A DNA stretch of 64,000 nucleotides, taken from contig FPJT01000014.1 in the NCBI GenBank assembly GCA_900119535.1, positions 1 through 64,000 of the forward strand, in the 5' to 3' direction. The position numbers were made by a program, and so were the translations under genes. The stretch's first letter is position 1. The number at the start of each line of letters is the position of its first letter. Below, in pieces: positions 7,813-17,123 of this stretch. The notes beneath the pieces were generated by a model. That model did no database searches. It was not told where the DNA came from and saw only the letters and a program-made list of their open reading frames with translations. This DNA comes from Ruminococcus sp. XPD3002 (GTDB taxonomy: Bacteria; Bacillota; Clostridia; Oscillospirales; Ruminococcaceae).

Positions 7813-8427
7813 ATGAAAACAGTTTTATTAATAGCTTTTATCGGACACGTTTTATGCGGTATTTGTGATTGCCTATTAAGTTATTCTCCTAATGGGCGGT
7901 TAGATCTGAAAGGAGCGTTGAAGTCTCCCGAGAAGATGAGAGAAGTATTCAAAGACTATCCTGTCAGATGGTCACTGCTTTCCATTATGTTGGGCGTATA
8001 TGCTATTACAGCATTTGGCTTTGGCTATTTAGCACTGAGCAGATGGATGGAGCAATACTCAGATACGGCATCTGCTGTTATGTATATTTCAGCCGTTGTA
8101 TTTCTGATTTCTATAGTTGTACACCATATTATATGTGGTTTGGTCGAATGGTTATATGTGAGACTTGGAAGAACAGATCAAGCAAGAGCAGCAGCATTGG
8201 AATTTCAGAAAAAGACAATAGCAACTATGGTAGTTGGATATCTGGGGTTAGCGGCATTTGTTTTCACTCTGTTCATTATGGTTATAACGGGAAAAACATC
8301 ACTCCCGCAGTGGGCATGCGTACTAAACACATTACCTCTTATGATAATTTTGCTGCCTACTAAACTTCCCGCAAAAGGAAATATAGCGGGTGCGTTAATG
8401 TTTCTTGGTTTGTTTATAATAATATAA
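7813..8427 (+). CDS. Integral membrane protein, DUF6796-like
   Basis: 204 aa with about six hydrophobic segments (residues 1-23, 53-77, 86-112, 137-160, 168-182, 190-204). The family name is a recollection, not a search result. Conserved-looking polar features are the N-terminal FIGHVLCGICDCLLSYSP and the HHIICGLVEW segment. Only a weak ribosome binding site (AAGGTAATAGAAG) precedes the ATG. Base composition is more AT-rich than the prophage genes. It lies with the EamA-like gene between hsp20 and the endolysin, so both may be prophage cargo. No activity can be proposed. Confidence 0.65.
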   Translation: MKTVLLIAFIGHVLCGICDCLLSYSPNGRLDLKGALKSPEKMREVFKDYPVRWSLLSIMLGVYAITAFGFGYLALSRWMEQYSDTASAVMYISAVVFLISIVVHHIICGLVEWLYVRLGRTDQARAAALEFQKKTIATMVVGYLGLAAFVFTLFIMVITGKTSLPQWACVLNTLPLMIILLPTKLPAKGNIAGALMFLGLFIII

Positions 8428-8500
8428 GGACCTGATAAAAGGAAGGATCATAATTATAACAGACGTCAAAGATGGATTCTGTATTGCAGGAGGTATAGAG

Positions 8501-8914
8501 ATGTGGTTTTGGTTTGCATTGGGTTCAGCGATTTTTGCTGCACTGACATCGATATTGGCAAAAGTTGGAATTAAAGGTGTTGAGTCCAATCTTGCCACTG
8601 CCATCCGTACAATGGTCGTTGTTGTCATGGCTTGGGGAATGGTATTTATTACGAATCAGCAAGCGGGAATAAAAGATATCAGCCGGAAAAGCTGGATTTT
8701 CCTTATCTTGTCTGGTTTGGCTACTGGTGCTTCATGGCTTTGCTATTACAAGGCTTTACAAATGGGAGAAGCTTCAAAAGTCGTTCCGGTTGATAAACTG
8801 TCCGTAGTCATTACGCTTGTACTGGCATTCATATTTTTACATGAAGATTTCACAGTAAAGTCAGTGATAGGGTGCATCCTGATCGGGGCGGGAACATTGC
8901 TGATGGTTTTGTAA
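8501..8914 (+). CDS. Single-domain EamA/DMT-family transporter
   Basis: 137 aa with four to five membrane helices, half the size of usual ten-helix DMT exporters. It resembles the small EamA proteins that work as dimers. The motif FLHEDFTVKSVIGCILIGAGTLL is the typical C-terminal EamA signature. AGGAGG at 8489-8494 precedes the ATG. A terminator follows at 8945. Substrate unknown. It is probably cotranscribed with the upstream membrane protein. Confidence 0.85.
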   Translation: MWFWFALGSAIFAALTSILAKVGIKGVESNLATAIRTMVVVVMAWGMVFITNQQAGIKDISRKSWIFLILSGLATGASWLCYYKALQMGEASKVVPVDKLSVVITLVLAFIFLHEDFTVKSVIGCILIGAGTLLMVL

Positions 8915-8944
8915 ATCGTATTTCGATTTACCACACTATGTACC

Positions 8945-8975
8945 GGGCAGAGAACTACCTCTGCCCTATTGTTTT
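8945..8975 (+). terminator. Terminator after the EamA-like gene
   Basis: GGGCAGAG (8945-8952) pairs with CTCTGCCC (8959-8966), then a T-rich tract. It sits at the convergent end of the endolysin gene. Confidence 0.8.
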
Positions 8976-10158
8976 ACTCCTTCATAAGCGTGCCCTTGTA
9001 GGTGTCCGTGCCGATCTTGATGGTAGCGGTCACGGTGGTATCGGGCTTATCGGGTGCAGGCGTTGAAGTTGGCTCTGCCTTACCCCAGCCGTTCAGTCCC
9101 TTGCTTTTGATAGTAGTCGGGAAATCCTTATAGCAGATATCCATATCCACATTGCCGTTGATGCCGGCAACCTTGCCCTTCTCGGAATGCTGCCAGATGC
9201 CGTATGCGCCGCTGTAGTTGGTCTTATCCACCCAGTGCGCCAGCCAGATCGTATACCACGACTTGATATCATCAGCAGTATGCGTGGTGAGAGAGGATGC
9301 AGAGCCGTACAGCCCGACAAAATAGCCGGCGCTCTCAACCTTTTTGAGGAACGCACGCATAATAGCCGAGACCTGTTCCTTGCCGTGATCGAACTGCTTC
9401 TTTTCTTCGAGGTCGAAGTACACAGGCATCTCGAACTGTTTACCTTTGATGACCGAGAGGAACACATCTGCTTCCAGTTCTGCCTCCTCCGGAGTCATGG
9501 CATAGGAGTACCAGTACGCACCGATCGGGATGCCAGACGCCTTTGCACCGGAGTAATTCTGCTCAAACTTCTCGTCCTTCTGCGATGCCAGTCTGCCGTA
9601 TCCTGCACGCAGAATTGCAAAATCAATGCCGTCTGCCTTGACCTTACCCCAGTCGATATTTCCGTTGTGAACGCTCACATCAATACCCTTCATATCCTCA
9701 CCCCCGAAATACTTGTAGAAATCATCGGTCACAGTGCTGTTACCATGCACCTCGTCGCCGTACCACTTGCCGTTGGGACGCACATCAACGTGTGTGTACT
9801 GATAGGCGGCTGTGATGTTTGCGATACCGCTGAAACCGAGATCCTGCGCCTTGCAGCAGACCACCTTAGATGAAATCGGCTGTCCGTCCTGCCCGTAGCA
9901 GCAGATGTCAGCGGCATTGCCAAGTGTATGCTGTCCGGTTCCGCTGCCCTTCACTGCCTTATCATGAGCGGAACATCTGAAGCCGGAAGTCACAATGATC
10001 TTGGAGCAGTTCAGGGCGGCATACAGCTGTTCCAGCTTCTGCACCAGTTCATCAGACACACTGAACTCGTGCTCTTTTCCGCACTTACAGCGGAACTCTT
10101 TTGCATTGAAATGCGGGGAAAGCTGTGTGGTATCATTGAATTCATATTTCTGGATCAT
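8974..10158 (-). CDS. Phage endolysin: M15 peptidase plus GH25 muramidase
   Basis: 394 aa with two cell-wall enzymes in one chain. Residues about 10-130 form a peptidase M15_3 domain (SGFRCSAHDKAV, the zinc ligands in HTLGNAADI and YTHVDVRP), expected to cut peptide cross-links. Residues about 155-350 form a GH25 lysozyme beginning KGIDVSVHNGNIDW, with the acidic pair in YFDLEE and a closing NVDMDICY, expected to cut the glycan. A Pro/Thr linker and a short C-terminal segment follow. This is the last lytic gene of the minus-strand prophage. It is separated from the holin by two plus-strand genes. No signal peptide is present, so export depends on the holin. Confidence 0.95.
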   Translation of the reverse strand: MIQKYEFNDTTQLSPHFNAKEFRCKCGKEHEFSVSDELVQKLEQLYAALNCSKIIVTSGFRCSAHDKAVKGSGTGQHTLGNAADICCYGQDGQPISSKVVCCKAQDLGFSGIANITAAYQYTHVDVRPNGKWYGDEVHGNSTVTDDFYKYFGGEDMKGIDVSVHNGNIDWGKVKADGIDFAILRAGYGRLASQKDEKFEQNYSGAKASGIPIGAYWYSYAMTPEEAELEADVFLSVIKGKQFEMPVYFDLEEKKQFDHGKEQVSAIMRAFLKKVESAGYFVGLYGSASSLTTHTADDIKSWYTIWLAHWVDKTNYSGAYGIWQHSEKGKVAGINGNVDMDICYKDFPTTIKSKGLNGWGKAEPTSTPAPDKPDTTVTATIKIGTDTYKGTLMKE

Positions 10159-10195
10159 AATTCTTTCCTTTCCGCGAAAAATCGCTTGTTTTAGC

Positions 10196-10225
10196 TTGAC
10201 TAAAACGGTATACTAATGCTATAAT
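10196..10225 (+). promoter_or_regulatory. SigA promoter of the 194-aa cargo gene
   Basis: TTGACT (10196-10201), 18-bp spacer, TATAAT (10220-10225). Confidence 0.75.
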
Positions 10226-10289
10226 AAGAAAAATGAGTCTCTTTTCAGAATTGTGTTGCTGTGATAAATCAGAATGCGAGGTGATTGCT

Positions 10290-10874
10290 GTGTCCTATTA
10301 TGATGAAGACTTTAAGTTGGCTGAAGTCATATCCTTCCTGAAAAACAGAGACTATTCCTCCTTCGACTTCCGCTGCGAATACACCGCCAATGATGCCTTG
10401 ATTTCTATAAAAGACACAGACGCGCTCCTTACCATCTGCAATGTTCCGGACAATATGATTCCGGAGCAAACAGTCATACAGGTGATAGATGTGCTGGAGC
10501 ATCTGGATGAATGCATCGAACAGGCGTCTGACTGGCTCACATCCCATGAATTTGAACTCGGATTGCAGCACATCAAAAATGACTGGAAACCCGGGGAAGC
10601 ATGGGTCAGAAGGGTCAAATCGTTTTGCGAAGAAAAAGAAAGCATACGTGACAGAATGAAAAAAAGATATACAGTATCCGAGATCTGTTTCAGATGGGAT
10701 GATGACTTCTGGCCGCCTTCTGTTATTAATGAATACTGGCGGGGTCCTGAACCTCCAAAGGGTGCCGATGTTTTTTTCATAGATTTCTGCCACAGAGACT
10801 GTGATTCGGGCTTCCGCTTCATGTTCCTTTGCGAGGATCGGAGACTGTATAAGTTCATAATCCATATCCTATGA
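10290..10874 (+). CDS. Hypothetical protein, cargo between endolysin and holin
   Basis: 194 aa, family not recognised. I place the start at GTG 10290 because GCGAGGTGA at 10276-10283 is well spaced. The in-frame ATG at 10233 lies only 7 nt after the -10 box and has no ribosome binding site. The protein is soluble and acidic (SYYDEDFKLAEVISFL, EHLDECIEQASDWL), with a Trp-rich middle (WRGPEPPKG) and an ending rich in Phe/Cys (FIDFCHRDCDSGFRFMFL). It is on the strand opposite to the phage genes with its own promoter, like a moron. The antisense frame over the same bases looks like a shadow. Confidence 0.6.
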   Translation: MSYYDEDFKLAEVISFLKNRDYSSFDFRCEYTANDALISIKDTDALLTICNVPDNMIPEQTVIQVIDVLEHLDECIEQASDWLTSHEFELGLQHIKNDWKPGEAWVRRVKSFCEEKESIRDRMKKRYTVSEICFRWDDDFWPPSVINEYWRGPEPPKGADVFFIDFCHRDCDSGFRFMFLCEDRRLYKFIIHIL

Positions 10875-10934
10875 TTGACCACAGGAACACTTTTCTTAAA
10901 ATGGCGAAAAATAAAACACGGAGGAGCATGAACA

Positions 10935-11339
10935 ATGCCAAGAAATACTGCAAGCCCGAAAACCGAAACTGCAAAGAAAACAACACGCAAGAAAAAAGCC
11001 GCTGTTGAAGCAGTCGTTGAAACTGCTCCGGTCATCGCAGAGCCGATTGCTGAGACTGTCACTGAAGTCCCTGTCGCTGAAACACCTGAAAAGAAAACAC
11101 GCAAGCCCAGAGCGAAGAAGGCTGACAAAAAGTCGGAGCCCGTTCTTATCACCACGCTTCAGCTTGGGGATGCGGAGTTTGACATCAGCGATATCGCAGC
11201 TAAGGCATATAAGGCATACAAGTCCACACATAAGCGTAAGGCTGTAACCGAATTCCGTGTTTATGTCAAGCCGGAAGAGGGAGTGGCATACTTCACTGTC
11301 AACGGTGAAGGTTCGCCTGATTTCAAGATCAATCTATAA
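10935..11339 (+). CDS. DUF6465-like protein with Lys/Ala-rich tail
   Basis: 134 aa. Residues 1-65 are low-complexity Lys/Ala/Glu/Thr (TTRKKKAAVEAVVETA, KKTRKPRAKKADKK), similar to nucleic-acid-binding tails. Residues 68-134 form a compact domain (QLGDAEFDISDIAAKAYKAY, VYVKPEEGVAYFTVNGEG) that I recall as DUF6465. GGAGG lies 11 nt before the ATG. Relatives are chromosomal genes in many Clostridia; here it sits between holin and endolysin on the opposite strand. Function unknown. Confidence 0.75.
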   Translation: MPRNTASPKTETAKKTTRKKKAAVEAVVETAPVIAEPIAETVTEVPVAETPEKKTRKPRAKKADKKSEPVLITTLQLGDAEFDISDIAAKAYKAYKSTHKRKAVTEFRVYVKPEEGVAYFTVNGEGSPDFKINL

Positions 11340-11354
11340 TACACCATCTCCTTT

Positions 11355-11390
11355 GTAATGCAGTCGAGTGATCGGCTGCATTACTTTTTT
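11355..11390 (+). terminator. Terminator of the DUF6465-like gene
   Basis: GTAATGCAG (11355-11363) pairs with CTGCATTAC (11376-11384), followed by TTTTTT. It overlaps the last codons of the convergent holin gene. Confidence 0.85.
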
Positions 11391-11842
11391 CCGTCCTCCA
11401 TATCATCGATCATTTCCTGAATCTCGTCATCAATATGCGATGCTCGCTTCTGAAGCACCTCGATAGCCTTTTTGATTGCAGGCGGATACGGGATTCCCAT
11501 GAGCGAAGTGTTCTCGATAATGGAAAGCAGCTCATTGACACAGAAGCCGATGCAGGTCGCATCACGAATATATGTGGTACCGATCATGATATCCATGCGG
11601 ACAGCCACAACCACCATGAGCAGAATGCAGAACTTCTTTGCAAGACCGACCCAGCCCGCCTTGGAACTGAGTCTGCCTGTCTTGCTATGCTTGCTTCTGC
11701 CCATAGATGCGGTGATCAGTCCGGTTGTGAAGTCGATTGCCATGAAAATGAGAAGTGTTGCCAATGCTGAATCCCACCCTCCGAGCAGTGCCGCAAAAAA
11801 GCCGCCGATGACCCCGGCGGCAGTACAGATATTTTCTTTCAT
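11381..11842 (-). CDS. Phage holin (holin_4 / toxin-secretion type)
   Basis: 153 aa with hydrophobic segments at about 5-24, 26-46 and 66-90, and a charged cytoplasmic C-terminus (EVLQKRASHIDDEIQEMIDDMEDGKK). The pattern LATLLIFMAIDFTTGLITA followed by SSKAGWVGLAKKFCILLMV is typical of the Bacteriophage_holin_4 family. It would form the membrane lesions that release the endolysin. It follows the tail gene by 12 nt and belongs to the late operon. Confidence 0.92.
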   Translation of the reverse strand: MKENICTAAGVIGGFFAALLGGWDSALATLLIFMAIDFTTGLITASMGRSKHSKTGRLSSKAGWVGLAKKFCILLMVVVAVRMDIMIGTTYIRDATCIGFCVNELLSIIENTSLMGIPYPPAIKKAIEVLQKRASHIDDEIQEMIDDMEDGKK

Positions 11843-11854
11843 TCAATCATCCTT

Positions 11855-12526
11855 TCAAATTGTCATATCCACTACCTTCACAGCGCGGATCATCGGACTG
11901 GTATTGTCGGTGATTGCCTTCCAAGCAAGATAGTACTCTCCGGCACTGATACCATTACATTCATGAAGTACATTGATATAGTTGCCCACAGTGCCGAGCC
12001 AGCCGAACGGCACAGAAACTGCCTGATTATTCTGGATAGCCTCATAGATATATCTTGCGGTATTCGCCGGAGAAAGTGTATCATTGTTTTTCGGCACAAG
12101 CCACATCTCACCGATATCCGTAGCCCCCGACTTATAGCTCATCATGATCTTGTTGGAAGAACTGATGTGAACAGGTTCCACACACATCGTATAAATAGTC
12201 TGCCCCCAGTTGAAGTCAGGCTGATTGTAGTAGATCGCATAACCATTTTCCTCACAGCAGAAATGCTGATACGATTCTGTGAAGCCGGAGAGACTGCGGT
12301 AGCCGTCATTGTAGAAGGTGTAGATTTTCTCACCGTAATCATGAAGTGTGTCAATAGAAGCCCTGAACAGCGTCACATCCGGCTTTGTCTGCGGGATTTG
12401 AAGCACCTTCGGTACGAGGGTATTCAGCTTTTCGGTCTCCGATGCCTGCACGCCCATAGTCACAAGATTTCGGGCAAGCTGATCCCTCTGCTCATCGAGA
12501 GCCGTCAGATAATTTCCGATACTCAT
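11855..12526 (-). CDS. Phage tail/baseplate-associated protein
   Basis: 223 aa. Residues 1-45 (MSIGNYLTALDEQRDQLARN, TEKLNTLVPKVLQIP) are the N-terminal segment often seen on clostridial phage fibre-tip or minor structural proteins. The remaining 180 residues form an unassigned, aromatic-rich globular domain that could be the receptor-binding part. The start overlaps the fibre gene stop by 4 nt (ATGA), with GGAGGTGA upstream. Lies between fibre and holin. The exact role is inference from position. Confidence 0.7.
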   Translation of the reverse strand: MSIGNYLTALDEQRDQLARNLVTMGVQASETEKLNTLVPKVLQIPQTKPDVTLFRASIDTLHDYGEKIYTFYNDGYRSLSGFTESYQHFCCEENGYAIYYNQPDFNWGQTIYTMCVEPVHISSSNKIMMSYKSGATDIGEMWLVPKNNDTLSPANTARYIYEAIQNNQAVSVPFGWLGTVGNYINVLHECNGISAGEYYLAWKAITDNTSPMIRAVKVVDMTI

Positions 12527-13557
12527 GCTGTCACCTCCACAATATTGGACAGTGCCTCCTCCACTCCGGAGAGTGCGGCTTCAACGGCTTCAAGGCGGGT
12601 GTAAATATCCGTGATAGATGTTTTCGCTCCCTGCATATCATAGAGGATCTCCGTCTTGAAGCGCTCGAAAACGCCCTCGTTCACACCAACACGCTCATTC
12701 AGGTTCATTGCTGTGGTGTATGCTTCGTTCCATCTGCTCACATGGGATTCCGTGATGGAGTTGAGCGTTGTGAGGTTATGATGCCAGTGTGCCTGTCCGA
12801 TCACCGTTGCAATAGAAGCCATGTCATCGAGCATTTCCTGCGTAATGCCGTCCAGAACAGCTTTATTGGCATGGGAATGTGCCTGTGCCGAAACCTCGCT
12901 CAGTCCTGTAGAAAGCCCATGAAGTGCGCCTGCGGTAGATGCCTGAAATGCCGCCTGATCACGCATATACTGCTCCGTGATCGTATCAAGAACAGCCTTG
13001 TTGTCATGTGTATGCCGCTGTGCATTCAGTGTCAGAAGTGCCTCGTTGATTGTCTGAATGTCATACTGCGTGCTGTCCTCAAACTGCTGTAAGCCTGCGA
13101 GATCAGAGAAAAGTTCCGGTGTCAGGGCATCGAGAGTGACCTTGTTTTCATGGGTATGGGCTGTGTTGCTGAAATTGTTGACCATTTCAAACAGCGTGTG
13201 GATCTGCTCTCGCGTCCAGTCCTCAAAGGGCGGATATTCCGCAATCGCATCGATCATTGCTTCAGTGATGCGGTCAAGCACAGCTTTGTTATTATGCGTG
13301 TGCGTGCTCGGTCTGAGATTCTCCACAGCTTCAGTCAGTGTCTGAAGCTCATAGGTTGTGCTATCCTCAAACTGCTGCAAACCGGAAAGGTCAGAGAACA
13401 GTTCCGGTGTGATGCTATCGAGCGTTGCTTTGTTATCGTGTGTGTGATTCCTCCGCAACAGGTGCGATCTCACGCTCGATAATGGTCGTGACTTCGGAGG
13501 TTTTCGGGTATTCCGACATATCCGGTGTAATGCCGTCCTTGCCGTGCAGGGATACCG
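12523..13557 (-). pseudogene. Tail fibre gene with HxHxNKxxLD repeats, frameshifted
   Basis: Five or six repeats of about 50-60 residues, each opening with HTHDNKAVLD or a close variant (HTHNNKAVLD, HTHENKVTLD, HSHANKAVLD), then helical sequence. Such HxH motifs are common in trimeric phage fibres. The C-terminus is a coiled coil (DIYTRLEAVEAALSGVEEAL). The 5' part (LHGKDGITPDMSEYPKTSEV, then IIEREIAPVAEESH) is in another frame. The frames rejoin if one CA unit is added to the run at 13439-13446. The true 5' end is lost at a fusion with the tape measure near 13555. Confidence 0.8.
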
Positions 13558-16303
13558 TTCAGCACACCAGAAATAAAGCCGGTGATATTATTCCATAGAT
13601 TGACGAAAAAGGTCTTGATCGCATTCCAGACATCGATCCAGAACTGCTTGACAGTTTCAAGGTCAGTTCCGAAAATATTGCACAGTACATTGAGGTAGTT
13701 TTTCAGCGTATCCTTCAGGAAGTTCCAGACCGCTACAAAAATACCCTTTATACCGTTCCATACCTTATCCCAGTCTCCCGTGAAGATGCCGATAAAAATG
13801 TCCAATACATTCAGAATGGTGTCTGTCACGAACTTGAAGATATTAGCAATCTGCTGGAACACGCCCTCAAACACAGGTGCAAGGAATTTACATAATCCGT
13901 CCCATACCGCCTTGATGACCTCGCCAATGTTTTTGAAGTCGAAGCCGAGTGCGTTGATACGGTCAACAATGCCCTGACAGAAGCCGGAAAAATACTCTTG
14001 ATCTGCTCCCAGATCGCAGTGATCTTATTCCGGAAGTCCTCATTGGTTTTCCACAGATGCACAAAAGCCGCCACCAGAGCGGCAATGACCGCAATGACAG
14101 CGACTACAGGTGCGGAGATACCGCCGATAGCTCCGCTGAATGCTGCAAACGCAGATTTCGCACCTGCGATGATAGTCGGGAGATTTGAAATAAGCTGCAT
14201 CAGCTTGCCGACACCGATCATGGTTTTACCGATCACCACAAGAAGAGGTCCCAGTGCCGCCGCTACCAATGCGACCTTGACAATGGTTTCCTTGACAGCC
14301 GGATCCATTGCATTGAGCTTATCCACAAACGCCTGAATTTTGCTGACGATTGCCCGGATAGCGGGCATGAGGATGTCTCCGAAAGAGATAGCAAGCTCCT
14401 GTAACTGCGATTTCAGTATTGTGATCTGACCTGCAAGGTTGTCCTGCATGGTTTCCGCCATGCCCTTTGCAGAGCCCTCACAGCCGTAGATTGCATCGGT
14501 CAGCTTGTTGTAGTCTTCCTCACTTGCGTTGATGATCGCAAGCATACCGGACATATTCTGTTTGCCGAAAATAGCAGCGGCCGCCTGCATCTGCTCTGCC
14601 TGTGCAAGTCCCTCAGTAGTCGTGGACAGCTCTGCGACAATGTCATCGAAATCACGGGCATTGCCCTCTGCATCCGTCAGTTCCACATTGACCTTGCCCA
14701 TTTTCTCACGGAGTATTCCCATGATGTCACCGAGTGACCGCATATTACCATCGGCATCGGTCATGAGCGTATTAGCCCCCATGATCTCTTTGGAGACACC
14801 TTCCTGTTCTTTGGCAAGCGTCTCCTGCGCCCGTGCGAGTTTGAGCTGCGCCTTTTCGTAGTTATTGCTTGCAAGCTGTGCCTGTGAGCTGCCCTCACCG
14901 TACTTGCTGATCGCATCATTCAGCTTGATCTGTGCGCTGTCAAGAGAAATGGTCGCATCCTCGACAGCCTGTTCTGCCTTTTCGACCTTGGTAAAGTCGA
15001 TTTTCTGAATGGTCTCGGTGCTGATAAAGCCGAGCTGCTGCATTGCTGCCGCTTGCTGTTTGGTCGGTTTCGTGAGATTGACCAGAGCATTTTTCAGAGA
15101 GTTACCAGCCTGACTGCCCTTGATACCGCTGTTAGCCATCAGACCGAGTGCAATGGACAAGTCCTCCGCAGATGCACCCATCGCACCGGCAACAGGCGCA
15201 ACATACTTGAAACTCTCGCCCATGAGAGCCACATTGGTATTGGCATTACTCGATGCCGCTGCAAGGATGTCTGCGAAATGTGCGGAGTCTCCGGCTGTCA
15301 TGCCAAGTGCCGTCAGCGCATCAGTGACGATATCCGATGTGGTCGCCAAATCCTCACCGGATGCCGCCGCAAGGTTCATGATTCCCTCGACACCGTTCAG
15401 CATATCCTCGGTTTTCCAGCCTGCCATTGCCATATAGTTCATGGCGTCAGCGGCTTCCGATGCGGAGAATTTTGTCTGAGAACCCATCTCACGGGCTTTT
15501 GCACGCAGGGCATCAAAATCCTCGCCGGTCGCACCGGATACAGCAGCGACCTTGCTCATGGACGCATCGAAATCCGCTGTCGTTTTCACAGCAGCAGTTC
15601 CAACTCCAAGAATCGGCACAGTGACATATTTCGTCAGATTCGTACCGACGGTTGCGATCTTGTCACCGGCTTTTTCGAGAGAGGCACCTGCTTCACCGAG
15701 CTTTACCAGTGCTGTGTGCGACTTTTCTGCTTCGGTTTGCAGGTTCTGAAGCTCCTGTTCCGTCTCAACGATCTCACGCTGGAGGGAATCATACTGTTCA
15801 GGGCTGATTGGATTTCCGAACTCGTCAGATACATCCTTTGCCTGCTGTTTCAGACCGGACAGTTCATCTGTCGTTTCCTTGATTTCCCTTTGCAGTGCAT
15901 CGTATTTCTCCTGCGAGATCTCACCATTGGCAAGCTGTTCATCCGCGGTTTTTGCCTGTTCCTTGAGGTCTTTCAGCTTGGCTTCGGTCTCGGTGATCTT
16001 CTGCTTGATTGGGTCATATTTCGCTTTCCACGAGTCGTAGTTGTCCTTGGTTTTTGCAGCCTGTTCGCTTGCATTTTTCAGTGCATCCAGTCGTGTCTTG
16101 GTATCCTGCACTGCCTGACCGAGCAGCTTTTGTTTCTGGGCAAGCAGTTCTGTATTGGTCGGGTCGAGTTTCAGCAGCTTTTCGACATCTTTGAGCTGCG
16201 TCTGCGTGTTTTTAATGTTCTTATCGACACTTTGCAGTGCTTTGGAAAGTTTCGTGGTATCGCCGTTGATTTCAACGGTAATGCCCTTGATTCTGCCTGC
16301 CAT
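13553..16303 (-). pseudogene. Phage tail tape measure protein (TP901 family), broken
   Basis: Starts MAGRIKGITVEINGDTTKLS with GGGGGTGAT upstream. A long coiled coil (residues about 30-200) leads into the TP901 core (DFDASMSKVAAVSGATGEDF, NYMAMAGWKTEDMLNG, SGIKGSQAGNSLKNAL) and then hydrophobic C-terminal helices. The frame breaks in the A5 run at 13988-13992: adding one base restores IWEQIKSIFSGFCQGIVDRI and joins the downstream frame MFEGVFQQIANIFKF. The gene then ends abruptly at a fusion to tail-fibre sequence near 13555, so the true C-terminus plus the expected distal-tail and tail-lysin genes are missing. No functional tail can be expected. Confidence 0.9.
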
Positions 16304-16309
16304 ACGGTA

Positions 16310-16969
16310 TCACCCCCAGTCAAACAGAATAGAAAATGTGTCTTTGATACTCCTATGCCGCAGTTTTCTCGGCTCGAAATGAATCATAGTGTAAAACAGA
16401 TGCATCACAGCACCTGCGCCGAAGGTGGATATGACAGTGCCGATGCCAACAGTACCGCCAAGCATCCAGCCGATCAGTGTAACCACTGACCACCGCAATA
16501 TCTCCACAATGCCTATCGGTATTTTCGGCACCCTTTTTCCGATTGCAATCAGCAATCCGTCCTTCGGACCGCAGCCGCATTCAGCAGACATATACACATA
16601 CATCCCCAGAGCGATAAACAGGAATCCGAACAACATGAAAACGATGCCGAGCCACAGGCTGTGGTTTTCGGGATACGGGGATATGTCGATAAAAAACTGT
16701 GTGAGCCGTCCGGTTATCATTGCATCAAACAGCGTTGCAAAGCCGATACGCTCCCGCAGGATAAGCTGTATCACAATCGCACAAACACCGATCAGCACCA
16801 TAGCACTGCCATAGTCAAGCGGAGTACGCTTTGCAATACCCATGCCGAGGCAGTCCCACGGTGCGAGACCAATGTTTGCGACTATCGTCAGATGCACACC
16901 GAAGGAGTATACGGCTAGCCCGGACAGGATCCGCAGCCAGCCGGAAAGGATGTGCTTTTTAGAAGGCAT
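16310..16969 (-). CDS. YczE/YyaS/YitT-type membrane protein, cargo in the GT-tape measure gap
   Basis: 219 aa from ATG 16969, with five to six membrane helices. VANIGLAPWDCLGMGIAKRT and AECGCGPKDGLLIAIGKR are the paired signature loops of the YczE/YitT-like family of uncharacterised membrane proteins. It is not a phage structural protein, yet it fits exactly between the tail chaperone and tape measure. Its start overlaps the GT stop by 11 nt and its stop is 6 nt before the tape measure start. It has no own promoter or terminator and would be translated with the tail genes. Confidence 0.85.
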   Translation of the reverse strand: MPSKKHILSGWLRILSGLAVYSFGVHLTIVANIGLAPWDCLGMGIAKRTPLDYGSAMVLIGVCAIVIQLILRERIGFATLFDAMITGRLTQFFIDISPYPENHSLWLGIVFMLFGFLFIALGMYVYMSAECGCGPKDGLLIAIGKRVPKIPIGIVEILRWSVVTLIGWMLGGTVGIGTVISTFGAGAVMHLFYTMIHFEPRKLRHRSIKDTFSILFDWG

Positions 16970-17123
16970 CGAAGTTTTCCTGCGTTGCCTTGATCGGGTA
17001 ATCATAATCGTCATTATCCTTTTCAATGAACATTTCGTTGACCATCCCGATGGTGAGCAGATCAAGGTCGGATAAACTCAGCCCGATCTGCACACATCGG
17101 AGAAGGAACAGCGGCGTTGTCAT
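16959..17123 (-). CDS. Tail assembly chaperone GT extension (frameshift product)
   Basis: 54 codons from an ATG at 17123 that overlaps the gpG stop (ATGA). The peptide MTTPLFLLRCVQIGLSLSDL and LLTIGMVNEMFIEKDNDDYD is the typical T domain that follows gpG in siphophages. The frame lies at -1 relative to gpG and is open back to the A9 slippery run at 17145-17153. So the real product is probably a gpG-T fusion made by -1 ribosomal frameshifting. It ends in ENFDAF. Confidence 0.8.
   Translation of the reverse strand: MTTPLFLLRCVQIGLSLSDLDLLTIGMVNEMFIEKDNDDYDYPIKATQENFDAF

Noticed and set aside
10269-11155. Minus-strand frames opposite the cargo genes between endolysin and holin
   Set aside because: The plus-strand genes have promoters, ribosome binding sites and a terminator; the antisense frames have none.
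12523-13473. CRISPR-like regularly spaced repeats
   Set aside because: The repeats are at protein level (HxHxNKxxLD in a fibre) and differ in length and in silent positions.
15053-16489. Long plus-strand open frame (about 478 codons) opposite the tape measure gene
   Set aside because: It mirrors the codon pattern of a clear TP901 tape measure gene, has no ribosome binding site and gives a Cys/Phe-rich low-sense protein.
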